From positions 124,001 to 188,000 of the forward strand of contig CALXQU010000001.1 in NCBI GenBank assembly GCA_944390725.1: a DNA stretch of 64,000 nucleotides. The letters run 5' to 3'. Below are positions 25,361 through 34,349 of this stretch, one piece after another. The notes below the pieces were generated by a model that searched no databases, had not been told where the DNA came from, and saw only the letters and a list, made by a program, of their open reading frames with translations. Source of the DNA: an uncultured Spirochaetaceae bacterium. GTDB taxonomy: Bacteria > Spirochaetota > Spirochaetia > Sphaerochaetales > Sphaerochaetaceae. The position numbers and the translations under genes are program-made. Position 1 is the first letter of the stretch. Each line of letters opens with the position of its first letter.

Positions 25361-26500
25361 ATGAGGCTCTTCGGCAGGAAAAAGGAAATACGCTACATCC
25401 TCTCGATAGACGGCGGTGGCATGCGCGGGATAATCCCCGCTGTCGTGCTCGCCAGGCTCAGCAGCATCCTGCGCTCGATGGGCGATGCGATGCCGATGTA
25501 TTCCCATTTCGACATGATCGCAGGCACCAGCACCGGCGCACTGCTCGCGCTGGGGCTCTCATCGCCGGTGGAGAGGACTGCGCTGCAGCCGGAGCGCATC
25601 AGCCCCTTCCCGGTCGAGGGCATGCGGCGTACCGGGCTCTTCAGGAAGGAGAGCTTCATCAGGGGATACATAGCCCCGGGAGCGGACCCGACGCTTTTCA
25701 AGGATATCTATATCGACAACGGCCCCCGCATCTTCCCCTCATCCTGGAGCTCGAAGACATTCCTCTATCCCATCCTGCAGGACAAGTATACGGCAGCGCC
25801 GTTCGAGGATTTCCTCAGGACGATGCTGAAGGATACCAGGATGTGCGACATGCGCGTCCCCACCATCGCCGTCTCATTCGATATCAGGAGCGGCAGGAGC
25901 TATCTCTTCAGGAGCTGGGACGGCAATACCGCCTTCGCCCGCGAAGCGGCCCGGGCCAGCGCCGCAGCCCCCATGTACTTCCCTCCCGCGGAGTTCTTCG
26001 ACAGCAGGACGAAGAAGGTCCTCAAGCTCATCGATGGCGGCCTGATAGCCAACAACCCATCGCTGCTCGCATATGCAGAGGCCAGGAAGCTCTATCCCGA
26101 TGCCGATGAGTTCAGGATACTGTCGCTCTCGACAGGGTCGCCCGGATTCCATCTCGATGACAGGGACATCGGCGGAGGGATCAAGAGCTGGGCGTCGCCT
26201 GTGATCAAGATCTACACGGAAGCCGGCCTGGAGAATGTCGACATCATCGCGGGAAGCATCAGGGACCTCTCCTATACGAGGGTCTGGGAGCCTGTGCTGG
26301 AGAAGAAGATCAAGCTGGACTCCATCAAGCCCACGGACACCAAGGAGCTGCTGGAGGCAGGCATGAAGACAGCCGATGCCTCGGAGCGGAAGCTGAGGTC
26401 ATATGCCGCGATGCTGATGGAAGAGGATGTGCATGACTCGGTGAAGCTAAAGGGCCCTGCGCCTGAGCTCAGCCATGACAGGGGCAAGCTCGATACCTAG
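25361..26500 (+). CDS. Patatin-like phospholipase
   Basis: A 379-residue acyl hydrolase. It has the oxyanion block SIDGGGMRGIIPA (residues 15-27), the nucleophile elbow GTSTG (Ser about 54) and the catalytic Asp in IDGGLIANNP (about 224). It would hydrolyse phospholipid acyl esters at a membrane. It has no signal peptide. CBASS effectors (CapV) share this fold, but no cyclase gene is near. It has no ribosome site; TATCTT lies 6 bases before ATG. The 3' end overlaps the convergent kinase gene by 54 bp. Confidence 0.9.
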   Translation: MRLFGRKKEIRYILSIDGGGMRGIIPAVVLARLSSILRSMGDAMPMYSHFDMIAGTSTGALLALGLSSPVERTALQPERISPFPVEGMRRTGLFRKESFIRGYIAPGADPTLFKDIYIDNGPRIFPSSWSSKTFLYPILQDKYTAAPFEDFLRTMLKDTRMCDMRVPTIAVSFDIRSGRSYLFRSWDGNTAFAREAARASAAAPMYFPPAEFFDSRTKKVLKLIDGGLIANNPSLLAYAEARKLYPDADEFRILSLSTGSPGFHLDDRDIGGGIKSWASPVIKIYTEAGLENVDIIAGSIRDLSYTRVWEPVLEKKIKLDSIKPTDTKELLEAGMKTADASERKLRSYAAMLMEEDVHDSVKLKGPAPELSHDRGKLDT

Positions 26501-27265
26501 CCGGCGCTCCCGGCCTTTCACCTTGGCGGAGGCAATCGCTATCGAGGCGATGGATGTCGCATGGAGCACGGAGCCGAAGAAGCTGTTCCCCTTCACGGAG
26601 AGCGCGAAGAGTATCGATGCGAAGAGGTCGCCGGAACCGGGATACGACACCCCGATGTCATCATACTGGAAGAGCCTTATCTCCTCGCCATCCCAGGCGG
26701 CATTGCCCAGCCCTCCGGCCTCGAGTGGAATCGAGGTGATCGCGCCTTTCCTCGGGCCGAGCGACCTGAGGACGGTGACGAGGTCCTTTATGTCACCCTG
26801 CCCCAGCTTTGCCGGCAGCGGGCCTATATCCGCGATGATGGAAGCCTCAGTGAAGTTAGGCGTGATGATATCGGCCTTCCTCGCAAGGCGCGCCATAGCC
26901 CTGGCATGCCCTTCGGTAACCGTCTGGTAGAGCTCTCCGTTATCGCCCATCACCGGGTCCACCAGCGTGAGCGTATCATATCTATCGATCAGGGATGAGA
27001 CGATGCCTATCTGCCGCTCTGAGGCAAGAAACCCCGAGTATATGCCATCGAAGGCGATGCCGAGGGAGGAGAAGCGGTCCGATATGCGCACCATATCATC
27101 GGCAAGGTCCCTTATATAGATATCATCGAAGCCATCGGTCTGCGTGGAGAGCAGCGCGGCAGGCAGGGCCGCTGCCTCCACGGAAAGCGCTTCCAGCACG
27201 GGAAGCGCTACCGTAAGCGATGACTTCGAATAGCAGGAGAAGTCATGTATGGCAAGGACAGCCAT
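26447..27265 (-). CDS. pdxY: Pyridoxal/pyridoxine kinase
   Basis: A 272-residue ribokinase-fold kinase phosphorylating vitamin B6. It begins VLAIHDFSCYSKSSL, with STQTDGF (substrate), IYSGFLAS, LVDPVMGDNGELY and the catalytic GSGDLFASILF (GTGD in many homologues; the Asp base is kept). It overlaps hexokinase by 1 bp upstream, so the two are probably one unit. The assignment between pdxK and pdxY cannot be made by eye. Confidence 0.88.
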   Translation of the reverse strand: MAVLAIHDFSCYSKSSLTVALPVLEALSVEAAALPAALLSTQTDGFDDIYIRDLADDMVRISDRFSSLGIAFDGIYSGFLASERQIGIVSSLIDRYDTLTLVDPVMGDNGELYQTVTEGHARAMARLARKADIITPNFTEASIIADIGPLPAKLGQGDIKDLVTVLRSLGPRKGAITSIPLEAGGLGNAAWDGEEIRLFQYDDIGVSYPGSGDLFASILFALSVKGNSFFGSVLHATSIASIAIASAKVKGRERRLGIELAPVMAELRRRAL

Positions 27266-28560
27266 CAGACGGAGAGCCCCGCTATGGCCGCGCCGAGCGT
27301 CGGCGAGCTGTCGATCTGCACCATCTGGTAGTATCTGCCATGCCTCTTCTCGAGGATGGCATCGAGATACAGCCTCGTATAGAACTCCAGGAACTCCGTC
27401 TTGTAGAAGGTAGTGCCGTCGGCATTGATGACGACCGGCTCGCGGGGATCGGTACCCGCACCGGAGGCGAGGATGGCAGCCGTGAGGTTGATCGCGGTAA
27501 GCTTTCCTGCCCTCTCGATGATCGACTTGAGGATCTTATAGAGGCTGGAGGCATCCTCCTCATTGCCGTCCACGCAGCGGACGAGGTCGTAATCCATGTT
27601 ATGGCACATCTCGAGGTAGTTGCTCATCCTCGTCGTGTTGAGCGGCTGGATCTGGCTGAAGCGCTCCGCGAAGATGGGGGAGAACACGCCTTCGGCGATA
27701 GCCTCCCTTATGGCGCAGGCCGCGAACTCGCCGAGGTATGCGCCGGAGATCATCTTCTCGAACCAGTATGAGCCCGGATCCTTCGTGCCGGCGATGAACT
27801 TCCTGTCGAGGTCCCCGATATCGAGGCGGAGGCAGCCGGACTCGACATTGATGATCTGCCTTCCATCGGCCTTGCCGCCCAGCTTGCCGATATTGGCGTT
27901 CCTCTCGATATACGCGGTATTGGTGCCCGTGCCGAGGATGAAGCCCACATACGATGATGCATGGTCAGGGCAGGCTGCCTTGGCTGCAAGCAGCGTGGCG
28001 ACCGTATCGTTGACGATCGATACCTTGTGCTTCGACACATCATGCCCGCGCCTTGCCAGCTCAGCCAGCAGGTTCTCGCCCAGAGGCATGCCGATAACCT
28101 CCTCGGCCTTTATCTCCTTGGAGAAGATCATCGGGATGCCGTCATGGTTCTCGAGTATCCTGGTAGCGTAGGAGAAGCAGAAGCCGATCCTGTCGCTCCT
28201 GTCGATGAGGCGCTCCACGTTATCGGCGAGGATGGAGAAGAACTCCTTCGCGGTGACAGGGCTCTTCGCGCCCGGCATGCCTACCTTCTGGAAATCCGAG
28301 ATGACAGGCTTCCTGTCCGCACCGAACGTCACGAGGCAGGTACGGAAGTTGGTGCCGCCGGCATCCATGACTATCACGGACCTGTCCGGCACTATATCGG
28401 CATCTGGGGCGATATACGTCGGGATCATCGCCAGCGAGCTGCCGCCGTCCTCCGCAAGCCCCTTTCCCATCTCATCCAGGAAGAATGCGAGAACCGCATC
28501 CTCATCGACATCGGCAGCGCCAAGCCTGTGGCGCGCGATGAAATCCTCCGCCTTACCCAT
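27265..28560 (-). CDS. Hexokinase (eukaryote-type family)
   Basis: A 431-residue sugar kinase of the hexokinase family found in treponemes and eukaryotes rather than the short bacterial glucokinase. Phosphate loop 1 is VMDAGGTNFR (about 67), the sugar-binding/catalytic segment is SIVNDTVATLLA (Asp about 185), phosphate 2 is ILGTGTNTAYIE, and the adenosine region is ASGAGTD. It makes glucose 6-phosphate for glycolysis. GGAGG lies 6 bases before ATG. It is followed directly by pdxY. Confidence 0.92.
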   Translation of the reverse strand: MGKAEDFIARHRLGAADVDEDAVLAFFLDEMGKGLAEDGGSSLAMIPTYIAPDADIVPDRSVIVMDAGGTNFRTCLVTFGADRKPVISDFQKVGMPGAKSPVTAKEFFSILADNVERLIDRSDRIGFCFSYATRILENHDGIPMIFSKEIKAEEVIGMPLGENLLAELARRGHDVSKHKVSIVNDTVATLLAAKAACPDHASSYVGFILGTGTNTAYIERNANIGKLGGKADGRQIINVESGCLRLDIGDLDRKFIAGTKDPGSYWFEKMISGAYLGEFAACAIREAIAEGVFSPIFAERFSQIQPLNTTRMSNYLEMCHNMDYDLVRCVDGNEEDASSLYKILKSIIERAGKLTAINLTAAILASGAGTDPREPVVINADGTTFYKTEFLEFYTRLYLDAILEKRHGRYYQMVQIDSSPTLGAAIAGLSV

Positions 28561-28577
28561 AAAATCCCTCCATCGGA

Positions 28578-29180
28578 TCAGAATGAATATACAGCATCAA
28601 GCAGGCTGTACTCCACTCCATCCACTTTGAAATACTCGGTTTCCAGCTCTATGGAACGGTTCTCCATCCCTGTGATGCGGAACGAACCTTCCACGATGAT
28701 ACCATGTGAGAGCAGCTTCCCATCAAGCGCAAGCGATGCGGTGAAGCGGAGCTCTGCTCCCTCCCAGTTCCCGGATGCCCCCAGCTCCGGCGTGATTCCG
28801 CTGCTCTCGGTCACCCGCATCGTCCCGTCGACGACCAGCTCACCTGCCGAGAGGGCCATGGAATGTCCCTGCATGAAGCCGTTGATGATAGCCATGACGA
28901 GAGTGGAGCGGGTATCATCGGCGAAGAAGCCGAACGAACCCTGGTACGTGGAGATGTCGGAGCGCACGAATGAGATCTCGCCGGGCACCGGGCCTGCCAG
29001 GCTGTCGAACGTGACGCCCTGCAGCCCTACCTTCGGATCGGAATAATATGATGCTATCGCCGAGGCGAACGCCGTGTAGGCTCCGTCGACTGCAAGCTGC
29101 GATTCCCTGTCCATCGCCCCGAAAGCCGCGGAGCACAGGCAGACAGCCATGAGGATGAGCAAAGAGATCCTTCTCACCAT
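28578..29180 (-). CDS. Exported protein of unknown function
   Basis: A 200-residue protein with a signal peptide (MVRRISLLILMAVCLCSAAF). The mature part is beta-rich, with no recognised domain. ATG 29180 is chosen because TAGAAT ends exactly 7 bases upstream, with TTGCCC 17 bp further; there is no ribosome site, so the mRNA is probably leaderless. It lies 17 bp before the hexokinase ATG and could be transcribed with it. Confidence 0.65.
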   Translation of the reverse strand: MVRRISLLILMAVCLCSAAFGAMDRESQLAVDGAYTAFASAIASYYSDPKVGLQGVTFDSLAGPVPGEISFVRSDISTYQGSFGFFADDTRSTLVMAIINGFMQGHSMALSAGELVVDGTMRVTESSGITPELGASGNWEGAELRFTASLALDGKLLSHGIIVEGSFRITGMENRSIELETEYFKVDGVEYSLLDAVYSF

Positions 29181-29187
29181 AGGATTG

Positions 29188-29216
29188 ATTCTACCAGCAC
29201 CAGGCCCATCGGGCAA
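29188..29216 (-). promoter_or_regulatory. Promoter for a leaderless transcript (29180 gene)
   Basis: TTGCCC (29211-29216), a 17-bp gap, TAGAAT (29188-29193), then 7 bases to ATG. Confidence 0.6.
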
Positions 29217-30494
29217 TCATTGAATTCGGCGATATGCCTCCACTTCCTCGGCAGCCCTGCCCTCATCGACCCTGCGGAGAAGCAGGAATCCTATGATGAA
29301 GAGCACGACCAGCGAGAAGATGCCGTTCCTCTGGTCTCCCGTGATAAGCGTGATGACCCCGACGAGGAGCGGGCCGATGATGGCGGCGAACTTGCCTAGC
29401 ATGTTGAAGAACCCATAGAACTGCGATGCATGCTCTGCCGGTATGAGGCGGGAGTAGTATGAGCGGGAAAGCGCCTGTATGCCGCCCTGGAAGAGGCCGA
29501 TGCAGACAGCGAGGATGAAGAAATGCGCCTCGGTCTGCATGAAGTAGCCCATCGTCGCTATGGCTATATATGCGAATATCGCGATATTGAGCGCGTTCCT
29601 GACGCCTATCCTGCGGCCGAGGAGGTTGTAGCCGATGGCCGCCGGGAATGCCACGAACTGCGTGATGAGCAGCGCGATGATGAGGCTGGTAGCGGAGAAG
29701 CCGAGGGCCGTGCCATAGTCCGTAGCCATCCTGATGATCGTGTCCACGCCGTCTATATAGCACCAGTATCCCACGAGGAACCAGGATATGCTCCTGAGGT
29801 TCCGCAGGTCCCTCAGCGTCCTGCCGACCTGGCCGAAGCCTTCCCTGACAGCCTCCCCCAGCCCGATCTTCTCGCCTTTCGGCTCCTTGACGAAGATGAT
29901 GAGCGGGATCGTGAATGCCATCCACCAGACGCCGACGGTCACAAACGAGGCCTTGACGCCTGCGGTGCCATCCTCGAGCCCGAACGCGGATGGGAAGATA
30001 TACATGGCGACATTGATGAGGAACAGGAGCCCGCCGCCGATATACCCGAGGCCATACCCCAGCGATGACACGAAATCGATCTTCCTCTCCGATGCGACGG
30101 AGGGCAGCAGCGAATCGTAGAGGGTGTTCGCCCCTGAGAAGCCTATCGTGGCGATGATGTAGAAGAAGATGGCGAGCGGCCACATGCCAAGGGCGATGAA
30201 GGCAAGGCCGATGGTCATCACGGAGCCGAGGAAGGCGAAGAAGATGAGCAGCTTCTTGCGGTAGCTTCCCCTGTCGGCGATGGCGCCGATGACAGGAGCG
30301 ATGACTGCAATCACCAGCGATGCGGCCGAATTGCCGAGCCCGAGGAAGAACGTGCTCTGCGTGCTGTCGGCGCCATATGACCAGTACTGCGAGAAGAAGA
30401 TGGGGAAGAACCCTGCCATCACCGTCGTAGCGAACGAGCTGTTCGCCCAGTCATAGAGCGACCACGATACTATCTCTTTCCTTGAATCCTTCAC
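29217..30494 (-). CDS. UMF1-family MFS transporter
   Basis: A 425-residue membrane protein of the UMF1/Atg22-like MFS group. Characteristic are IVSWSLYDWANSSFATTVMAGFFPIF at the N-terminus, GFSGANTLYDSLLPSVA, and IGLFQGGIQALSRSYYSRLIP in the second half. About 12 spans are visible. The start is GTG 30494, with GGGAGG 6 bases before it; a longer frame of 10 codons lacks a site. The substrate is unknown (homologues include amino acid exporters). Confidence 0.87.
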   Translation of the reverse strand: MKDSRKEIVSWSLYDWANSSFATTVMAGFFPIFFSQYWSYGADSTQSTFFLGLGNSAASLVIAVIAPVIGAIADRGSYRKKLLIFFAFLGSVMTIGLAFIALGMWPLAIFFYIIATIGFSGANTLYDSLLPSVASERKIDFVSSLGYGLGYIGGGLLFLINVAMYIFPSAFGLEDGTAGVKASFVTVGVWWMAFTIPLIIFVKEPKGEKIGLGEAVREGFGQVGRTLRDLRNLRSISWFLVGYWCYIDGVDTIIRMATDYGTALGFSATSLIIALLITQFVAFPAAIGYNLLGRRIGVRNALNIAIFAYIAIATMGYFMQTEAHFFILAVCIGLFQGGIQALSRSYYSRLIPAEHASQFYGFFNMLGKFAAIIGPLLVGVITLITGDQRNGIFSLVVLFIIGFLLLRRVDEGRAAEEVEAYRRIQ

Positions 30495-30580
30495 GATCAG
30501 CCTCCCATCGGCAGATGGCAGCACAAGCCACCCGGACTAACTATATTTTCCTTCGGCATGGAAAGTCAAAGAAGGCGGCA

Positions 30581-30609
30581 TTCACTTTCGCCCGATTTGC
30601 GATTATATT
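30581..30609 (+). promoter_or_regulatory. Promoter for a leaderless transcript (NifX-like gene)
   Basis: TTCACT (30581-30586), a 17-bp gap, TATATT (30604-30609), then 7 bases to ATG 30617. Confidence 0.55.
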
Positions 30610-30616
30610 CGGTATT

Positions 30617-31024
30617 ATGATAATCGCAGCTTGCTATGATAATACGGATGGAAGCGTATTCGGCCATTTCGGCAGGACCGAGTACTTCAAGATCTATGAT
30701 GTCGAGGACGGCAGCATCGCCAGCTCAGAGGTCGTCAGCACCGAAGGCACAGGCGGCCATGAGGCGCTGGGACCGTTCCTGAAGGGGCATGGCGTCGAGG
30801 TGCTCATCGCAGGAGGCGCTGGGCAGAGGGCACGCGACGTGCTCGCCGGATGCGGCATCAAGCTCTTCCCAGGAGTGGCTGGGGATGCCGATGAAGCCGT
30901 CAGGGCATATATCGCAGGCGATCTCCGGTTCGATATGGAGGCATCATGCTGCCATCACCATGAAGGCGGCGAGCATGAGCACGGCTGCCATCATGACGGA
31001 GAGGGGCATCACTGCCACCGCTGA
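30617..31024 (+). CDS. NifX/NifB-domain protein with histidine-rich tail
   Basis: A 135-residue protein of the dinitrogenase iron-molybdenum cofactor biosynthesis superfamily. The block MIIAACYDNTDGSVFGHFG, then EYFKIYDVEDG, and later LIAGGAGQRARDVLAGCGI are typical. Such proteins bind iron-sulfur or metal clusters; no nitrogenase genes are here. The last 25 residues are mostly His, Gly, Glu and Cys (CCHHHEGGEHEHGCHH), an added metal-binding tail. ATG 30617 follows TATATT by 7 bases with no ribosome site. The stop overlaps the exonuclease ATG (TGATG), so the two are coupled. Confidence 0.82.
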   Translation: MIIAACYDNTDGSVFGHFGRTEYFKIYDVEDGSIASSEVVSTEGTGGHEALGPFLKGHGVEVLIAGGAGQRARDVLAGCGIKLFPGVAGDADEAVRAYIAGDLRFDMEASCCHHHEGGEHEHGCHHDGEGHHCHR

Positions 31025-32424
31025 TGAAGACATTCCTCTGGTATGACATAGAGACATTCGGGCTCAATCCGAAATACGACAGGCTCGCCCAGTTCGCGGC
31101 TATCCGCACCGATATGGATATGAACGTGATCGAGGAGCCTGTGCTCCTCTATGCCAGGCTCTCCCCCGACTACCTCCCCTCCCCGGAGGCATGCCTCATC
31201 ACCGGCATCACCCCGCAGGAGGCCAACAGCAAGGGCATGCCGGAGGCTGAGCTGATCGCCAGGGTACGCGACCTCTTCATGGTTCCTGACACGATCGTCG
31301 TCGGATACAACTCCGTCTCCTTCGATGATGAGGTCATCAGGAACATGCTCTACCGCAACCTCTATGACCCATATGAGAGGGAATACGGCGCGGGGAGGTC
31401 GAGATGGGACATCATCAACCTCGTCAGGGCGACAAGGGACCTCCGGCCGCAGGGAATGGATTTCTCCATAACCAACCCGGAGACGGGCGCGCCGTCATTC
31501 AGGCTTACCGACCTGACGGCGGAGAACCATATCGACCAGGTAGGCGCCCATGATGCGCTCGTCGATGTCTGGGCGACGATCGCCATCGCCAAGCTGATAA
31601 AGGAGAAGCAGCCCAACCTCTTCTCATGGGCGCTCTCGATGAGGTCGAAGGCCGAGATCCGCAATTTCATCAATGCATCGCATTCGGCGCCGTTCCTGCA
31701 CACGGCATCGATGTTCGTATCGGAGAAGGGCAATACGCATCCGGTGCTGCCGATTGCCATCGACCCGCTTGAATCGAATGCGCTCTACTGCTTCGACCTG
31801 ACCCGGGATATCCCGCAAAGCCCGGAGTGCTCATACCAGGACACCGGCATCTTCCGCCTTGCCATCAACCGCATACCGTTCATCGCGCCGATGAGCGTCC
31901 TCGACAGCGCAAGCGAGGAAAGGCTCGGCTTCACCAGGAAAGAGGTGATGGCGAAGGCCAGGGAGGCCAAGGCGGCCCCTGCCCTCTCGCGCCAGGCGGT
32001 GCTCAGCGCGAAGGAGGAACGGCCAAGGAGCGGCGAGACCGATCCCGACCTGGCCATCTACGACAGGCTCACCAGCATCCATGACAGGAGCCTGCTGGCA
32101 AGGATACACAGGCTCAGCCCGGAAGAGAGGCTCAGGTCAGGGGAATACGTATTCGATGACCCGAAGTACCACCAGCTCCTGTGGCGCCAGGTGGCGAGGA
32201 ACTGGCCTGAGGCGCTGCCGGAGGATGAGAGGAAGATGTGGAGGAACTTCTGCGCCAAGAGGCTCCTCTCCCCTATCCTCGATAACGTGAAGACATACGA
32301 GCTCTACATGCGCGATGTGCAGGAGAAGCTCGATTCCCTCGATACCGATGCGCGCGGCAAGTCGATACTGATCCAGCTGCGCGACTATGGCCAGGAGCTC
32401 TACAGGCAGGTGCTGGCGCCATAG
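31024..32424 (+). CDS. sbcB: Exodeoxyribonuclease I
   Basis: A 466-residue 3'-5' single-strand exonuclease of the DEDDh type. The motifs are FLWYDIETFGLNP (first Asp and Glu), GYNSVSFDDEVIRN (second Asp), and GAHDALVDVWAT (His and last Asp), followed by the SH3-like and helical C-terminal domains of ExoI. The length is near the usual 475. It acts in repair and recombination. It overlaps the NifX-like gene by 1 bp. Confidence 0.93.
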   Translation: MKTFLWYDIETFGLNPKYDRLAQFAAIRTDMDMNVIEEPVLLYARLSPDYLPSPEACLITGITPQEANSKGMPEAELIARVRDLFMVPDTIVVGYNSVSFDDEVIRNMLYRNLYDPYEREYGAGRSRWDIINLVRATRDLRPQGMDFSITNPETGAPSFRLTDLTAENHIDQVGAHDALVDVWATIAIAKLIKEKQPNLFSWALSMRSKAEIRNFINASHSAPFLHTASMFVSEKGNTHPVLPIAIDPLESNALYCFDLTRDIPQSPECSYQDTGIFRLAINRIPFIAPMSVLDSASEERLGFTRKEVMAKAREAKAAPALSRQAVLSAKEERPRSGETDPDLAIYDRLTSIHDRSLLARIHRLSPEERLRSGEYVFDDPKYHQLLWRQVARNWPEALPEDERKMWRNFCAKRLLSPILDNVKTYELYMRDVQEKLDSLDTDARGKSILIQLRDYGQELYRQVLAP

Positions 32425-32427
32425 CAA

Positions 32428-32456
32428 TTGGCATCGCCACCCTCCATTGGTATACT
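32428..32456 (+). promoter_or_regulatory. prfA promoter, leaderless
   Basis: TTGGCA (32428-32433) and TATACT (32451-32456) have a 17-bp gap. The start codon follows 7 bases later, so transcription should begin at the A of ATG. Confidence 0.7.
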
Positions 32457-32463
32457 CTGCATT

Positions 32464-33528
32464 ATGACTGAGAAGCTACCGGAATACAGGAAGCAGCTTG
32501 AGGAGATAGACTCGCAGCTATCCAGCGAGGCTGTCCTTTCTGACATGAAGCAGTACAAGGCCATGATGCAGGAGCGCTCGCATCTGGCTCCCGTGATAGA
32601 GAAGCTCGAGGAGATGACCAGGCTTGAAGGGGCTATCTCCGACGCGAAGGAGATGATCCACAGCGAGGAGGATCCGGAGCTGCAGGAAATGGCCAAGGAA
32701 GAGCTCTCCGCGCTGGAGATGCAGCTGGAGGAAGCCACGAGGCAGTGCAAGATGCTGCTTATCCCGCCAGACCCGCTGGAAGGCAAGAACATCATCATGG
32801 AGATCAGGGCCGGCACCGGCGGCGATGAGGCTGCCCTCTTCGCTGCCGATATCTTCCGCATGTATTCGCGCTATGCGGAGAGGAAGCACTGGAAGATGGA
32901 TATCATGAGCCAGAACGAGACAGGCATCGGCGGGCTCAAGGAGATCGTCGTCTCGATATCGGGCAAGGATGTCTATGGCTCGCTGCGCTTCGAATCTGGC
33001 GTCCACCGCGTGCAGAGGGTCCCCGAGACCGAATCATCAGGCAGGATACATACCTCGGCCATCACCGTAGCGGTGCTTCCGGAAGCCGAGGAGACGGATA
33101 TAGAGATCAGGCCCGAGGACCTGAGGATCGATGTCATGAGGGCGGGAGGCCCCGGCGGGCAGTGCGTCAATACGACGGACTCTGCAGTGAGGATGACCCA
33201 TATCCCCACGGGCCTTGTCGTCATCTGCCAGGATGAGAAGTCGCAGATCAAGAACAGGGCGAAGGCGCTCAGGGTGCTCCGCTCCAGGCTCTACGAGCTC
33301 GAGGAGAGCAAGAAGAGGCAGGAAAGGGCCGATGAGAGGAAGAGCCAGGTCGGCAGCGGGGACAGGTCGGAAAGGATCAGGACCTACAACTTCCCGCAGA
33401 ACAGGCTCACCGACCACAGGATAAACCTCACGCTCTACAAGCTCGACCTCATCATGGAAGGAGAGCTTGACGAGGTGATCGATGCGCTCAAGGTCGCTGC
33501 CGGCGAGAAGGCCCTGCAGGAAGCATGA
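32464..33528 (+). CDS. prfA: Peptide chain release factor 1
   Basis: A 354-residue class I release factor. The anticodon-like PxT element reads [12 protein letters not shown], marking RF1 (UAA/UAG) rather than RF2. The catalytic GGQ is in [21 protein letters not shown]. It acts at the ribosome decoding and peptidyl centres. ATG 32464 lies 7 bases after TATACT and has no ribosome site. It overlaps prmC by 4 bp; prmC methylates the GGQ glutamine of this protein. Confidence 0.96.
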   Translation: MTEKLPEYRKQLEEIDSQLSSEAVLSDMKQYKAMMQERSHLAPVIEKLEEMTRLEGAISDAKEMIHSEEDPELQEMAKEELSALEMQLEEATRQCKMLLIPPDPLEGKNIIMEIRAGTGGDEAALFAADIFRMYSRYAERKHWKMDIMSQNETGIGGLKEIVVSISGKDVYGSLRFESGVHRVQRVPETESSGRIHTSAITVAVLPEAEETDIEIRPEDLRIDVMRAGGPGGQCVNTTDSAVRMTHIPTGLVVICQDEKSQIKNRAKALRVLRSRLYELEESKKRQERADERKSQVGSGDRSERIRTYNFPQNRLTDHRINLTLYKLDLIMEGELDEVIDALKVAAGEKALQEA

Positions 33529-34349
33529 AGCTGAAGGAGCTCAAGGCCAGGCTGATGGCGGAGACAGAGGCTGTCGATGCCCGCATGATCATCCATATGG
33601 CCACCGGCCTTGATGACGTCGCGCAGATCGTCCATGCGGATGATGAGGTCAGCGCTGAAAGCAGCCGGCAGGCGCTTTCCCTCCTTTCCCTGAGGAAGGA
33701 TGGCACCCCGATGGCATACATCACCGGCGAGAAGGAGTTCTACGGCCTGCCATTCCATACCGACAGCAGCGTCCTGATACCGCGTCCGGACACCGAGACG
33801 CTCGTTGACGCGGCGCTGGAATGCGCGGCAGCCTTCAGCAGGCCGCGCATCCTTGACCTCTGTACGGGAAGCGGGGCCGTAGGGACGGCAATCTCCCATG
33901 CCCTCTCCATACCCGTCGCCCTTTCCGATATCTCCCCACAGGCCCTGGAGATAGCTAGGGAGAACTACAGGAGGAACACCGGCACCGATGCGGATGCCAG
34001 GCTCGGCTCGCTCTTCGAGCCATGGGAAGGGGAATCATTCGACATCATCGCCTCCAATCCGCCCTACCTCACCGAGAGCTGGTACGAAGAGACGGAGAGG
34101 GACGTGAAGAGGGAGCCCAGGATCGCATTCATAGGGGGCGGCGATGACGGCCTCGATATCATCAGGGCGATTGTCCGCACAAGCATCCATCATCTGCATG
34201 AAGGAGGGTACCTCCTCATCGAGTGCGACTATCGGCAGATGGATATATGTGCTAATATATTCCATCACGCAGGATTCAGCTATATCCAGATAAGGAAGGA
34301 CCTTGCGGGAAAAGAACGGGTGATCTATGGAAGAAAAGGAAATCAATGA
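33525..34349 (+). CDS. prmC: Release factor glutamine methyltransferase
   Basis: A 274-residue SAM-dependent enzyme that methylates the GGQ glutamine of release factors. The N-terminal helical domain precedes [32 protein letters not shown] (SAM loop) and ASNPPYL (catalytic NPPY). It directly follows prfA with an ATGA overlap, the classical pairing, and overlaps the relA/spoT gene by 23 bp. Confidence 0.95.
   Translation: MKLKELKARLMAETEAVDARMIIHMATGLDDVAQIVHADDEVSAESSRQALSLLSLRKDGTPMAYITGEKEFYGLPFHTDSSVLIPRPDTETLVDAALECAAAFSRPRILDLCTGSGAVGTAISHALSIPVALSDISPQALEIARENYRRNTGTDADARLGSLFEPWEGESFDIIASNPPYLTESWYEETERDVKREPRIAFIGGGDDGLDIIRAIVRTSIHHLHEGGYLLIECDYRQMDICANIFHHAGFSYIQIRKDLAGKERVIYGRKGNQ

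Noticed and set aside
25361..26500. Patatin gene as a CBASS (CapV) effector
   Set aside because: No nucleotide cyclase or accessory gene is adjacent; the neighbours are a radical SAM gene and a vitamin B6 kinase.
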